A program made the translations under genes and the position numbers. DNA of 64,000 nt from Bradyrhizobium arachidis (GTDB taxonomy: Bacteria; Pseudomonadota; Alphaproteobacteria; Rhizobiales; Xanthobacteraceae), in contig NZ_CP077970.1 in the NCBI RefSeq assembly GCF_024758505.1, forward strand, positions 124,001 to 188,000. Reading direction: 5' to 3'. This document shows, one piece after another, positions 8,804-17,360 of the stretch. Within the stretch, counting starts at the first letter, position 1. Each line of letters begins with the position of its first letter. Under the pieces are notes generated by a model. That model did not search any database. It was not told the origin of the DNA and saw only the letters and a program-made list of their open reading frames with translations.

Positions 8804-10111
8804 ATGGCGGGATTGGTGCGCCGCGCAGCCAGGACGGCTGCGCCGATCGCGATCGCATTTGCGACTTCACTGGTAACGCCGGCGCAGGCCGCGACATCGG
8901 ACATCAGCCCCGCTGACACCGCCTGGATGATCGTCGCCACCGCCCTGGTGCTGATGATGACGATCCCGGGACTCGCGCTGTTCTATTCGGGCATGGTGCG
9001 CAAGAAGAACGTGCTCGCGACCATGGCGCAGAGCCTCGCCGCGGTGACGATGATTTCCATCCTCTGGGTCGCGTTCGGCTATTCGCTGGCCTTCGTCGGC
9101 GACGGGCCCTGGCTCGGCACGCTCGACCGCTGGTTTCTCGCCGGCATGACCATGGACAGCGTCCATCCGGGCGCCAAGACGATTCCGGAAGCGTTGTTCA
9201 TGCTCTACCAGATGACGTTTGCGATCATCACGGTAGCGCTGGTCGCAGGCTCGGTCGCCGACCGCATGCGCTTCTCGGCCTATCTCCTCTTTTCAATTGG
9301 CTGGTTCATCTTCGTCTACATCCCGCTCGCACATTGGGTGTGGGGCGGCGGCTTCCTCGGCAGCATGGGCGTGCTGGATTTCGCCGGCGGTCTCGTCGTG
9401 CATCTGTCCGCCGGCACCGGCGGCCTGGTCGCCGCGACGGTGATGGGACGCCGTTACGGCTATGGCAGCGAAAATCTCTCGCCGTTCGATCTGTCGCTCG
9501 CGGTGATGGGCACGGGCCTGCTGTGGGTCGGCTGGTTCGGCTTCAACGGCGGCTCGGCGCTTGCGGCCAACTCACGCGCGGTGATGGCGATCATCGCAAC
9601 CCATCTGGCGGCCTGCGCCGGCGCACTGACCTGGGGCGCGATCGAATGGTCGACGCGGCGAAAGCCCTCGGTGCTCGGCATGATCTCCGGCGCGGTCGCA
9701 GGCCTCGGCACGATCACGCCGGCGTCCGGCTACGTCGCGCCCTGGCACGGCATCGTCATCGGCATCGTCGCCGGCGCCATCTGCTACTGGGCCTGCACCT
9801 GGCTGAAGCAGCGCTTCAACTATGACGACTCGCTCGACGTGTTCGGCGTCCATGGCATCGGCGGACTGACCGGGACCCTGCTTGCCGGCGTGTTCGCGAC
9901 CTCGGCCATCGGCGGCACCTCCGGGTTGTTCGAGAACCATCCGCAGCAGGTCCTGATCCAGCTTTACGGGATCGCGGTGACCTTCGTCTGGTCGGGCGGG
10001 GCAACCTTCATCCTGCTCAAGCTGGTCGGCCTGTTCGTGCCCTTGCGAGTCTCGAAGGAGCACGAGCTCGAGGGGCTCGACATTTCCCAGCACGGCGAGG
10101 CGCTGCAGTAG
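8804..10111 (+). CDS. amtB: ammonium transporter AmtB (copy 1)
   Basis: 435 residues with a cleavable signal peptide (about 1-29, ending PAQA) and eleven membrane helices, as in Amt/MEP/Rh channels. Both pore histidines are present, in GLVVHLSAGTGGLVA and DVFGVHGIGGLTG, along with the signature TIPGLALFYSGMVRKKN. It conducts ammonium into the cytoplasm and is gated by GlnK binding to its inner face; the C-terminal tail LRVSKEHELEGLDISQHGE is the conserved cytosolic coupling segment. It pairs with the glnK1 gene upstream. Confidence 0.96.
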   Translation: MAGLVRRAARTAAPIAIAFATSLVTPAQAATSDISPADTAWMIVATALVLMMTIPGLALFYSGMVRKKNVLATMAQSLAAVTMISILWVAFGYSLAFVGDGPWLGTLDRWFLAGMTMDSVHPGAKTIPEALFMLYQMTFAIITVALVAGSVADRMRFSAYLLFSIGWFIFVYIPLAHWVWGGGFLGSMGVLDFAGGLVVHLSAGTGGLVAATVMGRRYGYGSENLSPFDLSLAVMGTGLLWVGWFGFNGGSALAANSRAVMAIIATHLAACAGALTWGAIEWSTRRKPSVLGMISGAVAGLGTITPASGYVAPWHGIVIGIVAGAICYWACTWLKQRFNYDDSLDVFGVHGIGGLTGTLLAGVFATSAIGGTSGLFENHPQQVLIQLYGIAVTFVWSGGATFILLKLVGLFVPLRVSKEHELEGLDISQHGEALQ

Positions 10112-10135
10112 GCGCCGGGTTCACAGGGCCAGGAA

Positions 10136-10552
10136 CTACAGGGTCAGGACGAAGACGCCGGCAAGCGTGAGCGGCGCGACGACCGGCGCGTCACGGCGTG
10201 TGGCATAGCCAATGGCTGCGGCGGCGAACAGGCCCACCGAGACCACGATAAAATAGCTTTCCATCGTGAACCAGGGCAGCAGCGCAATCAGCGTCTTGGC
10301 GACGCCGTATGAACCGCCGATCGACGGGACGACCACGAGCAGGACAGCCGCCCCGGCGATGATCCAGACGCCGGATGCCAGCAGGGATCGGTCGCTCCAT
10401 CCCGTGCCGCGATCAAGGGCAAGCATCGCGAGGCCGCCGAGCAGCAGGATGAGGTTGTTTCCGTTGGTCGCTCTGCGGGTGCGCAGATTGTCGATCAACA
10501 GCGGCAGGATGGCCAGCAGGAACCCCGCCAGCTTGACGATAAGCGGAAGCAT
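10136..10552 (-). CDS. small polytopic membrane protein, unknown function
   Basis: 138 residues, mostly hydrophobic, with about four to five membrane segments (LAGFLLAILPLLI, LILLLGGLAMLAL, SGVWIIAGAAVLLVVV, ESYFIVVSVGLFAAAAIG, PLTLAGVFVLTL). No known domain is recognised. It lies on the opposite strand between amtB1 and the amtB remnant/glnK2, so it is not part of either ammonium operon. Codon use looks ordinary for the genome. Confidence 0.7.
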   Translation of the reverse strand: MLPLIVKLAGFLLAILPLLIDNLRTRRATNGNNLILLLGGLAMLALDRGTGWSDRSLLASGVWIIAGAAVLLVVVPSIGGSYGVAKTLIALLPWFTMESYFIVVSVGLFAAAAIGYATRRDAPVVAPLTLAGVFVLTL

Positions 10553-10654
10553 GGGAGGTGCATGGACGCCCCGTTCAGGACAATGCCGCCCACCGATCTT
10601 GCGGACCAGGATCTGCGGCCAGGGCGTCGACGCTAAGCGCGAATTCGTAAAACA

Positions 10655-10763
10655 ACCCTTGATTGGGCTCTTTGGATTGTTGCGCGTTTCTCGCGAGCAC
10701 GCGCGCGGGGTTCGACATCCCCGGAACGGTGAGGCGCTGCAGGAGCCGCCTATCAGTAATTAG
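10655..10763 (+). pseudogene. decayed 3' end of an amtB gene
   Basis: Read in one frame, this stretch gives PLIGLFGLLRVSREHARG and then NGEALQ just before a stop. This aligns with the C-terminus of AmtB1 (KLVGLFVPLRVSKEHELEG, then HGEALQ). The rest of the gene is absent. It sits on the plus strand just before the second glnK-amtB pair, so it looks like the leftover of a tandem amtB duplication or of recombination between the two modules. Confidence 0.7.
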
Positions 10764-10935
10764 ACACCGTTTCCTTGCCCGGCGCATGAGCAACAATGTG
10801 TCGGGACATTGTCATGCCTGCGTTTTGAGCAGGCGTGGCTAGGTTTTGAGCGCGACGTAATAGCGCACTGCCTCGCAGTACCCGACAAACGCGAAAAGTC
10901 CCGTTTTCATAATCCGTTAGGCAAGCCCTTCGATC

Positions 10936-10951
10936 TGGCACGGCATTTGAT
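10936..10951 (+). promoter_or_regulatory. sigma-54-like promoter upstream of glnK2
   Basis: TGGCACGGCATTTGAT matches TGGCACG-N4-TTGCA with correct spacing; the -12 element has GA in place of GC. It lies 106 bases before the glnK2 ATG, where an NtrC-controlled sigma-54 promoter is expected. No clear NtrC palindrome was recognised upstream. Confidence 0.55.
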
Positions 10952-11056
10952 TCTATGGGCCCGGCTGTGCCCGCGTAGTGAAACGTCTCTCTCGTGGCGA
11001 ACCAGTCGAGAAGCGCCCGGCCACGTCCGGACCGGGCCCAAGCGGGGATAGGACCC

Positions 11057-11395
11057 ATGAAAATTGTTATGGCGATTATCAAGCCATTCAAGCTGGAAGA
11101 AGTCCGTGACGCCCTGACCGCCATTGGCGTTCACGGACTCACGGTGACGGAAGTCAAGGGATATGGCCGGCAGAAAGGCCATACGGAAATCTATCGCGGT
11201 GCCGAATGCGCCGTGAGCTTCCTGCCCAAGATCAAAATCGAGGTCGCGATCGCCTCCGACCAGGTCGACAAGACCATCGACGCGATCACCTCCGCAGCCA
11301 AGACCGGCCAGATCGGCGACGGCAAAATCTTCGTCATCAACCTCGACCATGCGGTTCGCATCCGCACCGGCGAGGCCGATGCCGCGGCGCTTTGA
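11057..11395 (+). CDS. glnK: PII nitrogen regulatory protein GlnK (copy 2), Tyr51 replaced by Cys
   Basis: 112 residues, about 80% identical by eye to the first GlnK, with intact ATP/2-oxoglutarate regions ([26 protein letters not shown]) and an unchanged C-terminus. The key difference is at position 51: the T-loop reads GAECAVSF, with codon TGC at 11207-11209, where PII proteins have the uridylylated Tyr (GAEY). If correct, GlnD cannot modify it at the usual site, though ligand-driven binding to AmtB would still be possible. It is followed 36 bases downstream by amtB2 with a good AGGAGA site. Confidence 0.95.
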   Translation: MKIVMAIIKPFKLEEVRDALTAIGVHGLTVTEVKGYGRQKGHTEIYRGAECAVSFLPKIKIEVAIASDQVDKTIDAITSAAKTGQIGDGKIFVINLDHAVRIRTGEADAAAL

Positions 11396-11431
11396 TTTCG
11401 CGCTCAACCCAATTCAATCAGGAGAAATGCA

Positions 11432-12880
11432 ATGACGTCTAAGCGTCCCTACGGCGCGGGATTGGCGGCCCTCGCAGTCGGCATGTTCGCTGCGACCGCA
11501 GCCTACGCCGAGCCAACAGTCAACAAGGGAGACAACGCCTGGATGCTGACATCGACAGTGCTCGTGCTGTTGATGACGATCCCCGGCCTCGCGCTGTTCT
11601 ACGGCGGCCTCGTCCGTTCCAAGAACATGCTCTCCGTCCTGATGCAGGTCTTCTACACGGTCTGCGTCGTCACCGTGCTCTGGGCCCTCTACGGCTACAG
11701 CCTCGCCTTCACCGGCGGCTCCGACTTCATCGGCGGCTTCTCCAAGGCCTTCATGATGGGCATCACGACGGACTCCAAGGCAGCGACCTTCAGCGTCGAC
11801 GCCAACATCTCGGAGCTGGTCTATGTCTGCTTCCAGATGACGTTCGCGGCGATCACGCCCGCGCTGATCGTGGGCGCTTTTGCCGAGCGCATGAAGTTCT
11901 CGGCCATTGCGCTGTTCATCCCGCTCTGGGTCACGCTGATCTACTTCCCGATCGCGCACATGGTCTGGTACTGGGCGGGTCCGGACGCGATCCAGGACGC
12001 TGCCAAGGCGATTGCCGCGGCGACTGACGCGGCCGCGAAGACGGCAGCCGAAGCCAAGCTCGCCGAGATCAAGGCCGACGCCGGCTGGATCTTCAAGAAG
12101 GACGCCATCGACTTCGCCGGCGGCACCGTGGTGCACATCAACGCCGGCATCGCCGGCCTCGTGGGCGCTCTTCTGATCGGCAAGCGCGTCGGCTACGGCA
12201 AAGAGTTGATGGCCCCGCACTCGCTGACCATGACCATGATCGGCGCCTCGCTGCTCTGGGTCGGCTGGTTCGGCTTCAACGCCGGCTCCAACCTCGAAGC
12301 CAATGGCGGCGCTGCGCTCGCCATGACCAACTCCTTCGTCGCCACCGCAGCCGCCGCGCTGTCGTGGATGTTCGCGGAGTGGATCCTGAAGGGTCATCCC
12401 TCGGTGCTCGGCGCGCTCTCCGGCGCGGTCGCGGGCCTCGTGGCGGTGACGCCGGCGGCCGGCTACGCCGGTCCGATGGGTGCGATCGTCCTCGGCCTCG
12501 TCGTCGGCATCGTCTGCCTGTTCTTCTGCACCGTGGTGAAGAACTCGCTCGGCTATGACGACTCGCTCGACGTGTTCGGCGTGCACTGCATCGGCGGCAT
12601 CGTCGGCGCTCTCGGCACCGGCATCCTGGTCAACCCGGCTTTGGGTGGCGCTGGTGTCATGGACTACACCGCGATCCCGCCGAAAGTCGGCGATTACGAC
12701 CTCGTGGCGCAGATGACCGCCCAGATCTGGGGCGTCTGCACCACGCTGGTGTGGTCGGGCATCGGTTCGGCGATCCTCTACAAGGTAGTCGATGTGATCG
12801 TTGGCCTGCGCGCCAATGTCGAGACCGAGCGTGAGGGCCTCGACATCGCCGAGCACACCGAGCGCGCCTACAACATGTAA
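11432..12880 (+). CDS. amtB: ammonium transporter AmtB (copy 2)
   Basis: 482 residues with a signal peptide (about 1-26, ending AAYA) and the Amt helices. The pore histidines lie in GGTVVHINAGIAGLVG and DVFGVHCIGGIVG. Compared with copy 1 it has an extra Ala/Lys-rich loop of about 40 residues (near 185-225) before the FAGGTVVH helix, seen in other alphaproteobacterial AmtB proteins. The C-terminal tail LRANVETEREGLDIAEHTE is the GlnK-coupling segment. It forms an operon with glnK2 and is closed by two hairpins, the second a textbook terminator. Confidence 0.97.
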   Translation: MTSKRPYGAGLAALAVGMFAATAAYAEPTVNKGDNAWMLTSTVLVLLMTIPGLALFYGGLVRSKNMLSVLMQVFYTVCVVTVLWALYGYSLAFTGGSDFIGGFSKAFMMGITTDSKAATFSVDANISELVYVCFQMTFAAITPALIVGAFAERMKFSAIALFIPLWVTLIYFPIAHMVWYWAGPDAIQDAAKAIAAATDAAAKTAAEAKLAEIKADAGWIFKKDAIDFAGGTVVHINAGIAGLVGALLIGKRVGYGKELMAPHSLTMTMIGASLLWVGWFGFNAGSNLEANGGAALAMTNSFVATAAAALSWMFAEWILKGHPSVLGALSGAVAGLVAVTPAAGYAGPMGAIVLGLVVGIVCLFFCTVVKNSLGYDDSLDVFGVHCIGGIVGALGTGILVNPALGGAGVMDYTAIPPKVGDYDLVAQMTAQIWGVCTTLVWSGIGSAILYKVVDVIVGLRANVETEREGLDIAEHTERAYNM

Positions 12881-12892
12881 CTCTCTCCTCCC

Positions 12893-12920
12893 GGATGCGA
12901 TCTCTTCGGGGATCGCATCC
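12893..12920 (+). terminator. hairpin after amtB2
   Basis: GGATGCGATC and GATCGCATCC are exact inverted arms around an 8-base loop. No T-run follows, so it may stabilise the mRNA rather than terminate. Confidence 0.6.
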
Positions 12921-12965
12921 AGACCTACGGTTTGGGCACATACCCGGCAATGCCCTGACCGTTGA

Positions 12966-13000
12966 GGGGCTCCAGCGCAAGTTGGAGCCCCTTTCTTTTT
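12966..13000 (+). terminator. Rho-independent terminator of glnK2-amtB2
   Basis: GGGGCTCCA and TGGAGCCCC pair perfectly around an 8-base loop and are followed directly by TTTCTTTTT. Confidence 0.92.
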
Positions 13001-13100
13001 GTGATCGCGGTGGTTGCAGAAAAAGGGGCGCGTTGTACCTCTCAAGCCTGAAATAGCTCACTCAAGGAAGTCGCCATGTTCGAGTGCTCGATTGAGAGGA

Positions 13101-14231
13101 TCATTTGTCGTCCGCGCTCGGGGTCAGATGCTTTTTCATTTCAGCTAGAGCATCATCCGACAGCCGAATTGCAATTGTCGCTCCACCGCTGATCTTGACC
13201 TTCAGGAGCGCAACTCCATTGACGTATCTGACGTCAATTTTTTCCGCGCTCAGCATCGGTGCGAGGCTGCTGTTCTGATATGCCCCAGTTGCCCCTAGAA
13301 ACACTGAGATCGCTTCGAAGAGCCTGGGTTCATCAAACGCAAGGGCGAAGCGATCTCCCATCAATCCGTCGAATCCCAGATAAGTGAGTTGCCCTCCACC
13401 GGCTCGCCACGTCGCGGTGCGTTCTACAGGAATGATCGGAATCGGGCTGCCGTCTTCGTACAGATGTCGAACAGCTAGGTTCTCTTCGACCTTTAAGTTG
13501 ACGGAGTGTTGGGATCGCCTGCTAAGCGGCCATGCCTCCAGCGCCATTGATGACTCTTCGCCATTGGTCCCCATGTATGCAAACATGTGGGGGTGCTCCA
13601 CGAGGCTTTGAAAGTCCTTGCGGGGAGGTCGCTTTGGCTTTTCGCCGCGCATAGTCGGATAACGCCAATCCTTTGCGTATTTGGTGCTCTGCCAAGCCAG
13701 TAGGTCTGCAGCACCGAGTAGTGGTGTTCCCACCTTAGACCCGAAAACGACGCTATCAATTTCGCGTGGCAGTTTCCTTGCGATATGACCGTATGCTTCG
13801 CTGCGGTTCGCATGACCGGCCTCAAAGAAGTAGGAGACGTTCCCGCTTACCCTCTGCATCCTGAGAAAGGACTTTACTGCCTGAACGCAGCCAGCCGCAC
13901 AGTCGCTGTAAACATCTGGTGCCTCGGACAGGGTTTTGTAGCTATCCACGCTCGCAAAAATGGAAAAGCCCTCGACGGTATATTTTTTGATGATGGCGAT
14001 TAGCTCGGTAACAAGCTCGATCCTCTCCGGCTTGCTTAGGGGCGCAAAGATGCCGTTTCCATGAGCGCAGTCCACCATATGAAAATATGCCAGTTGCCGT
14101 CGCTGTAAGGCCTCCACCCATTTTGCCTGCATCCGTCTGGCAGCTTCGGTGACCACGAAGTAGCCCGACAAGCAGAAGATGCCTGACTCCTCTTCTAAAT
14201 CTCCACTTTCATCGAAGTACGCCTCAAACAT
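13101..14231 (-). CDS. DUF3800 domain protein
   Basis: 376 residues. The N-terminal half is a DUF3800 domain: the opening motif AYFDESGD, then YFHMVDCAHG, YFFEAGHANRSEAYG and GTPLLGAADLLAWQSTKY, where the acidic residues resemble an RNase H-like active site. DUF3800 proteins are of unproven function, are often found in variable regions and are suspected nucleases. The C-terminal 150 residues match nothing known to me. The ATG three codons into the open frame is preferred because GGAGAG is too close to the first. Base composition is clearly lower in GC than its neighbours and codon use differs, pointing to horizontal acquisition. Monocistronic. Confidence 0.85.
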   Translation of the reverse strand: MFEAYFDESGDLEEESGIFCLSGYFVVTEAARRMQAKWVEALQRRQLAYFHMVDCAHGNGIFAPLSKPERIELVTELIAIIKKYTVEGFSIFASVDSYKTLSEAPDVYSDCAAGCVQAVKSFLRMQRVSGNVSYFFEAGHANRSEAYGHIARKLPREIDSVVFGSKVGTPLLGAADLLAWQSTKYAKDWRYPTMRGEKPKRPPRKDFQSLVEHPHMFAYMGTNGEESSMALEAWPLSRRSQHSVNLKVEENLAVRHLYEDGSPIPIIPVERTATWRAGGGQLTYLGFDGLMGDRFALAFDEPRLFEAISVFLGATGAYQNSSLAPMLSAEKIDVRYVNGVALLKVKISGGATIAIRLSDDALAEMKKHLTPSADDK

Positions 14232-14423
14232 GCGCAGCATCTCTCCGACCGGCCCGAGGACCTCCCAGTTACCCTAAAAGGCGTGCACGGCGGTCCCGGC
14301 GCTCCTCATGGCAACCGATTCCGTTTGGGTATTGCAAGTATAACATTCGCAAGAAAGGGATTGCCAAGCGCAGCCGACGGCGCAGAAATACCAACCTCAA
14401 GAAAACAACAACGGGAGGTCGTC

Positions 14424-14828
14424 ATGCGGTTGGAAGGTGGATGCTACTGCGGCGAGGTGCGCTATGTCGCCGAGGGCGATCCGATGATGCAGGCGCAATG
14501 CCATTGCCGCGAATGCCAGTACATCACGGGCGGCGCGCCCAACATGTTCATCGCCATGCCGGCAGACGGCTTCACCTACATCACCGGTAAGCCAAAGCAG
14601 TTTACGCGCAAGGATCTGGAACGCGCCGTCACACGCGAGTTCTGCTCCGAATGCGGCACGCACCTGGTGACAAAAGTTCCGGGCCTGCCGGCCGTGGTGG
14701 TGAAGGTCGGCTCGATGGACGAGCCGGCCCAGTTCCAACCGCAGATGGCGATCTACACCTGCGATAAGCAGGCCTTCCACCAGATTCCCGCTGGGATAGC
14801 GACGTTCGAGAAGCTGCCGGGGCGGTAG
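14424..14828 (+). CDS. GFA-family (CENP-V/GFA) zinc-binding protein
   Basis: 134 residues with the GFA pattern of zinc cysteines: CYCGEVRY (Cys7, Cys9), CHCREC (Cys26, Cys28, Cys31) and FCSECG (Cys74, Cys77). Members include the formaldehyde-glutathione adduct-forming Gfa, but most are uncharacterised; nothing here proves that activity. The ATG follows GGGAGG by six bases. The 190 bases upstream, including the end of the DUF3800 islet, are comparatively AT-rich and hold no gene. Confidence 0.92.
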   Translation: MRLEGGCYCGEVRYVAEGDPMMQAQCHCRECQYITGGAPNMFIAMPADGFTYITGKPKQFTRKDLERAVTREFCSECGTHLVTKVPGLPAVVVKVGSMDEPAQFQPQMAIYTCDKQAFHQIPAGIATFEKLPGR

Positions 14829-14850
14829 GGGCGGGTCACATCGCGCAGCT

Positions 14851-15012
14851 CGTCATGCCCGGGCTTGTCCCGCCTGCGGGGCCGAAGCCCCTTCGGCGCG
14901 GCGAAGGCCCGGGCATCCGCGTTCTTGGCACGACGGGAAAAGTCGTGGATGGCCGGGACAAAGGCGAGCGGAAGCGACGCCGTCCTTTGGACGGCTATGC
15001 CCGGCCATGACG
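14851..15012. repeat. interspersed long inverted repeat, CGTCATGCCCGG family
   Basis: Begins CGTCATGCCCGGGCTTG and ends GCCCGGCCATGACG, with several inner complementary blocks. It fills the gap between convergent genes and could fold into a long hairpin in either transcript. Confidence 0.8.
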
Positions 15013-15047
15013 ATGTGGAAACAACTCAATCCAAAAAGAGACGGAAT

Positions 15048-15830
15048 TTACGCCGCCAACGACTGGTCATCCGCCTGGACCACACGGTCGCGGCCGCGGC
15101 GTTTCGCGGCGTAGAGCGCACGGTCGGCGATCCGCATCAGCTCGGACAGCTCCGCATCGGCGCAGGACACCGTGAAGCCGAGGCTGATGGTGACGCGCTC
15201 GAGATTTTCGCCGATCGGAATTTCACGCGCGGCGCAGGTGATCCGGAGCGCCTCCGCATATTGCTCGGCCTCGTCGCGGGTGACGCCGACCATGAGGCCA
15301 GCAAATTCCTCGCCGCCATAGCGTGCGACCAAGACGCCTTCCTTGCGCGCGAGCTGCCGCAGCACGTCGGCCACCTCGACCAGCACCTTGTCGCCGGACT
15401 CGTGACCAAAACGGTCGTTGATGGATTTGAAGTGGTCGATGTCGCACAGGAACACGGTGACGGGCACGCTGCGCTTGCGCGCCGAGGTCAGCGCCAGCGC
15501 AGCCGCATCGTCAAAGCCGCGCCGATTGAACAGGCCGGTCAACTGGTCGGTCTGGGAGATGCGCGACAGTTCGCTGCGGGTGAGGGTGAGCTCCTGCATC
15601 AACAGCGCCGAGCGATAGCTGAGCGCGCCGGACACCGCGGCCGAGATCAGGGTCGCAATGCAAAGGCCGAAGCCGACGATATAGCCGACCGTCACGGTCG
15701 CGCTGAAGTCGGTGCCGAAATGCAGCAGCAGCGTCGTCGCCGTCATGACGATGGTCAGACCCGCTGATATCGCCATGCGCCTGCCGGTGTGGCGAAGAAC
15801 ATCGCCATGCGTGGAAATATGAATGGTCAC
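15048..15830 (-). CDS. membrane diguanylate cyclase (GGDEF)
   Basis: 260 residues: two hydrophobic segments (about 20-38 and 45-70), a short coiled linker, then a GGDEF domain from DQLTGLFNRRGFDD to the C-terminus with an intact active site RYGGEEF (about 170-176) and CDIDHFKSINDRFGH. It should make cyclic di-GMP from two GTP. The inhibitory RxxD site that normally sits five residues before GGEEF is absent (KEGV instead), so product feedback at that site is unlikely. The GTG start has GGGGCGGG upstream; an ATG ten codons earlier is possible. A CtrA-type box lies in the divergent intergenic region 210 bases upstream. Confidence 0.9.
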   Translation of the reverse strand: MTIHISTHGDVLRHTGRRMAISAGLTIVMTATTLLLHFGTDFSATVTVGYIVGFGLCIATLISAAVSGALSYRSALLMQELTLTRSELSRISQTDQLTGLFNRRGFDDAAALALTSARKRSVPVTVFLCDIDHFKSINDRFGHESGDKVLVEVADVLRQLARKEGVLVARYGGEEFAGLMVGVTRDEAEQYAEALRITCAAREIPIGENLERVTISLGFTVSCADAELSELMRIADRALYAAKRRGRDRVVQADDQSLAA

Positions 15831-16039
15831 GAACCCGCCCCGTTGCCTGGGCGCAGCCATAGCACCGACGGGACGAACGAATCGCCAAGGCAAAAATGAA
15901 GTTGGCCGGGGCAGTTAACGATACGCGAGGCGCTTGCCTAAAATGCCCCGCACCGAGCGGCAGGGCTTGCGCATCCCTTGGCGCATCCCGTTGTTATCGG
16001 CCGAATTATTCGGCGCTGGACGGACGGGCCGGCCGATGG

Positions 16040-16054
16040 TTAATCGCGTCTTAA
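16040..16054. promoter_or_regulatory. CtrA-type box TTAA-N7-TTAA
   Basis: TTAATCGCGTCTTAA is an exact match to the alphaproteobacterial CtrA consensus. It lies between the divergent diguanylate cyclase (start 15830) and aminotransferase (start 16138), 84 bases before the latter. The whole 307-base gap holds no gene. Confidence 0.6.
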
Positions 16055-16137
16055 CCTCGCCCTATCTATGGTGAACTGAAACGCTTCCCGCCGGCGCTCC
16101 CGCGCGACCGGCTGTTCCAAGAGTACTGGCGCCCAGA

Positions 16138-17352
16138 ATGGCTATGACCGCTTCATCCCGTGCGCCGCTAGCCGGTGGAAGCTCCGACAACCAACGCTCG
16201 CCCTTCGTCCGGCTGAACGAGCTGCTGGCGCCGCATCAGCCCGGCAAGCCCTTGATTTCGCTCGCGGTTGGTGAGCCGCAGCATCCGGTGCCGGATTTCG
16301 TCGGCCCTGAGCTCGCCAAGCACATCGCCGATTTCGGCCGTTACCCGATGAACCAGGGCACCGAGCCGTTCCGCCAAGCAGCGGGCGCCTGGCTGTCATC
16401 GCGCTTCAGGCTGCCGCGATCGCTCGACCCCAAGAGCGAGATTCTGGTCCTCAATGGCAGCCGAGAGGGGCTGTTCCTCGCGGCGATCGCAGCAGCGCGC
16501 TATGTCGGCCCGCGTCCCGGCAAGCCCGCGATCCTGATGCCGAACCCGTTCTACCCGGTCTATGGCGCTGGTGCCGGCGCTGCGGCCTGCGAGTCGATCT
16601 ATCTGCCGACGACAGTCGAAAACGGATTTCTGCCCGATCTCGACGCCATCGACGAAGCGACACTGGCACGCACGGTCGCATTCTATCTGGCCTCTCCCGC
16701 CAATCCGCAGGGCTCGGTCGCCAAGCCCGACTACTTCAAGCGGTTGAAGAGCCTCGCCGATCGCTACAACTTCATGATCCTCAGCGACGAATGCTATTCC
16801 GAGATCTACACGCGCGAAGCGCCGGGCAGTGCACTTGAATGCGCCGGTCCCGACTTCACCCGCGTGGCTGCGTTCCAGTCGCTGTCGAAACGATCCAACC
16901 TGCCGGGCCTGCGCGTCGGCTTCGCCGCCGGCGACAAGAAGTTCATCGGCATGTTCCTCGAGCTGCGCAATATCGCAGCGCCCCAGGTGCCGGTGCCGCT
17001 CCAGCATGTCGCAACCGTTGCCTATGGCGACGAAGCGCATGTCGAGGAGAACCGCAGGCTCTACCGGATCAAGTTCGATCTCGCCGACCAGATCATCGGC
17101 AATCGTTACGGCTATCGCCGGCCCGACGCCGGCTTCTGCGTCTGGCTCAATACGTCGGAGCTCGGCGACGACGTGTCCGTAACCCTCAAGCTCTTCAAGG
17201 AGGCCGGCGTGCGCGTGGTGCCCGGCTCCTATCTGGCGCGGCTTCAGCCCGACGGCTTCAATCCCGGTGCCGGCTACATTCGCCTGGCGCTGGTGCAGGA
17301 TAGTGAGACCACGGCGCAGGCGCTGCACCGGCTGGTCGAAACTCTGGGTTAG
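16138..17352 (+). CDS. class I/II aminotransferase (DapC-like)
   Basis: 404 residues of fold-type I PLP aminotransferase. Visible features are the [17 protein letters not shown]-terminal segment, a [10 protein letters not shown] loop, the DECYSEIYT aspartate strand, the PLP-lysine motif [14 protein letters not shown] (Lys about 251) and the C-terminal arginine region AGYIRLALV. This profile fits the N-succinyl-LL-diaminopimelate:2-oxoglutarate aminotransferase (DapC) group used in lysine and peptidoglycan synthesis, but other specificities cannot be excluded. ftsK starts eight bases after its stop, so the two are probably co-transcribed. Confidence 0.85.
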   Translation: MAMTASSRAPLAGGSSDNQRSPFVRLNELLAPHQPGKPLISLAVGEPQHPVPDFVGPELAKHIADFGRYPMNQGTEPFRQAAGAWLSSRFRLPRSLDPKSEILVLNGSREGLFLAAIAAARYVGPRPGKPAILMPNPFYPVYGAGAGAAACESIYLPTTVENGFLPDLDAIDEATLARTVAFYLASPANPQGSVAKPDYFKRLKSLADRYNFMILSDECYSEIYTREAPGSALECAGPDFTRVAAFQSLSKRSNLPGLRVGFAAGDKKFIGMFLELRNIAAPQVPVPLQHVATVAYGDEAHVEENRRLYRIKFDLADQIIGNRYGYRRPDAGFCVWLNTSELGDDVSVTLKLFKEAGVRVVPGSYLARLQPDGFNPGAGYIRLALVQDSETTAQALHRLVETLG

Positions 17353-17360
17353 GCGGGCCC

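Noticed and set aside
10871..10887. NtrC-like palindrome (GCACTGCCTCGCAGTAC) before glnK2
   Set aside because: Spacing between the half sites does not match the NtrC consensus; left out.
11414..13045. A 543-residue minus-strand open frame opposite amtB2
   Set aside because: It is Arg/His/Asp-rich, has no domain or ribosome site, and lies exactly opposite a certain gene; high GC leaves long antisense frames open.
13101..14231. DUF3800 gene as part of a defence system or prophage
   Set aside because: No partner gene, integrase, attachment repeats or phage genes are nearby; kept only as a possible accessory gene.
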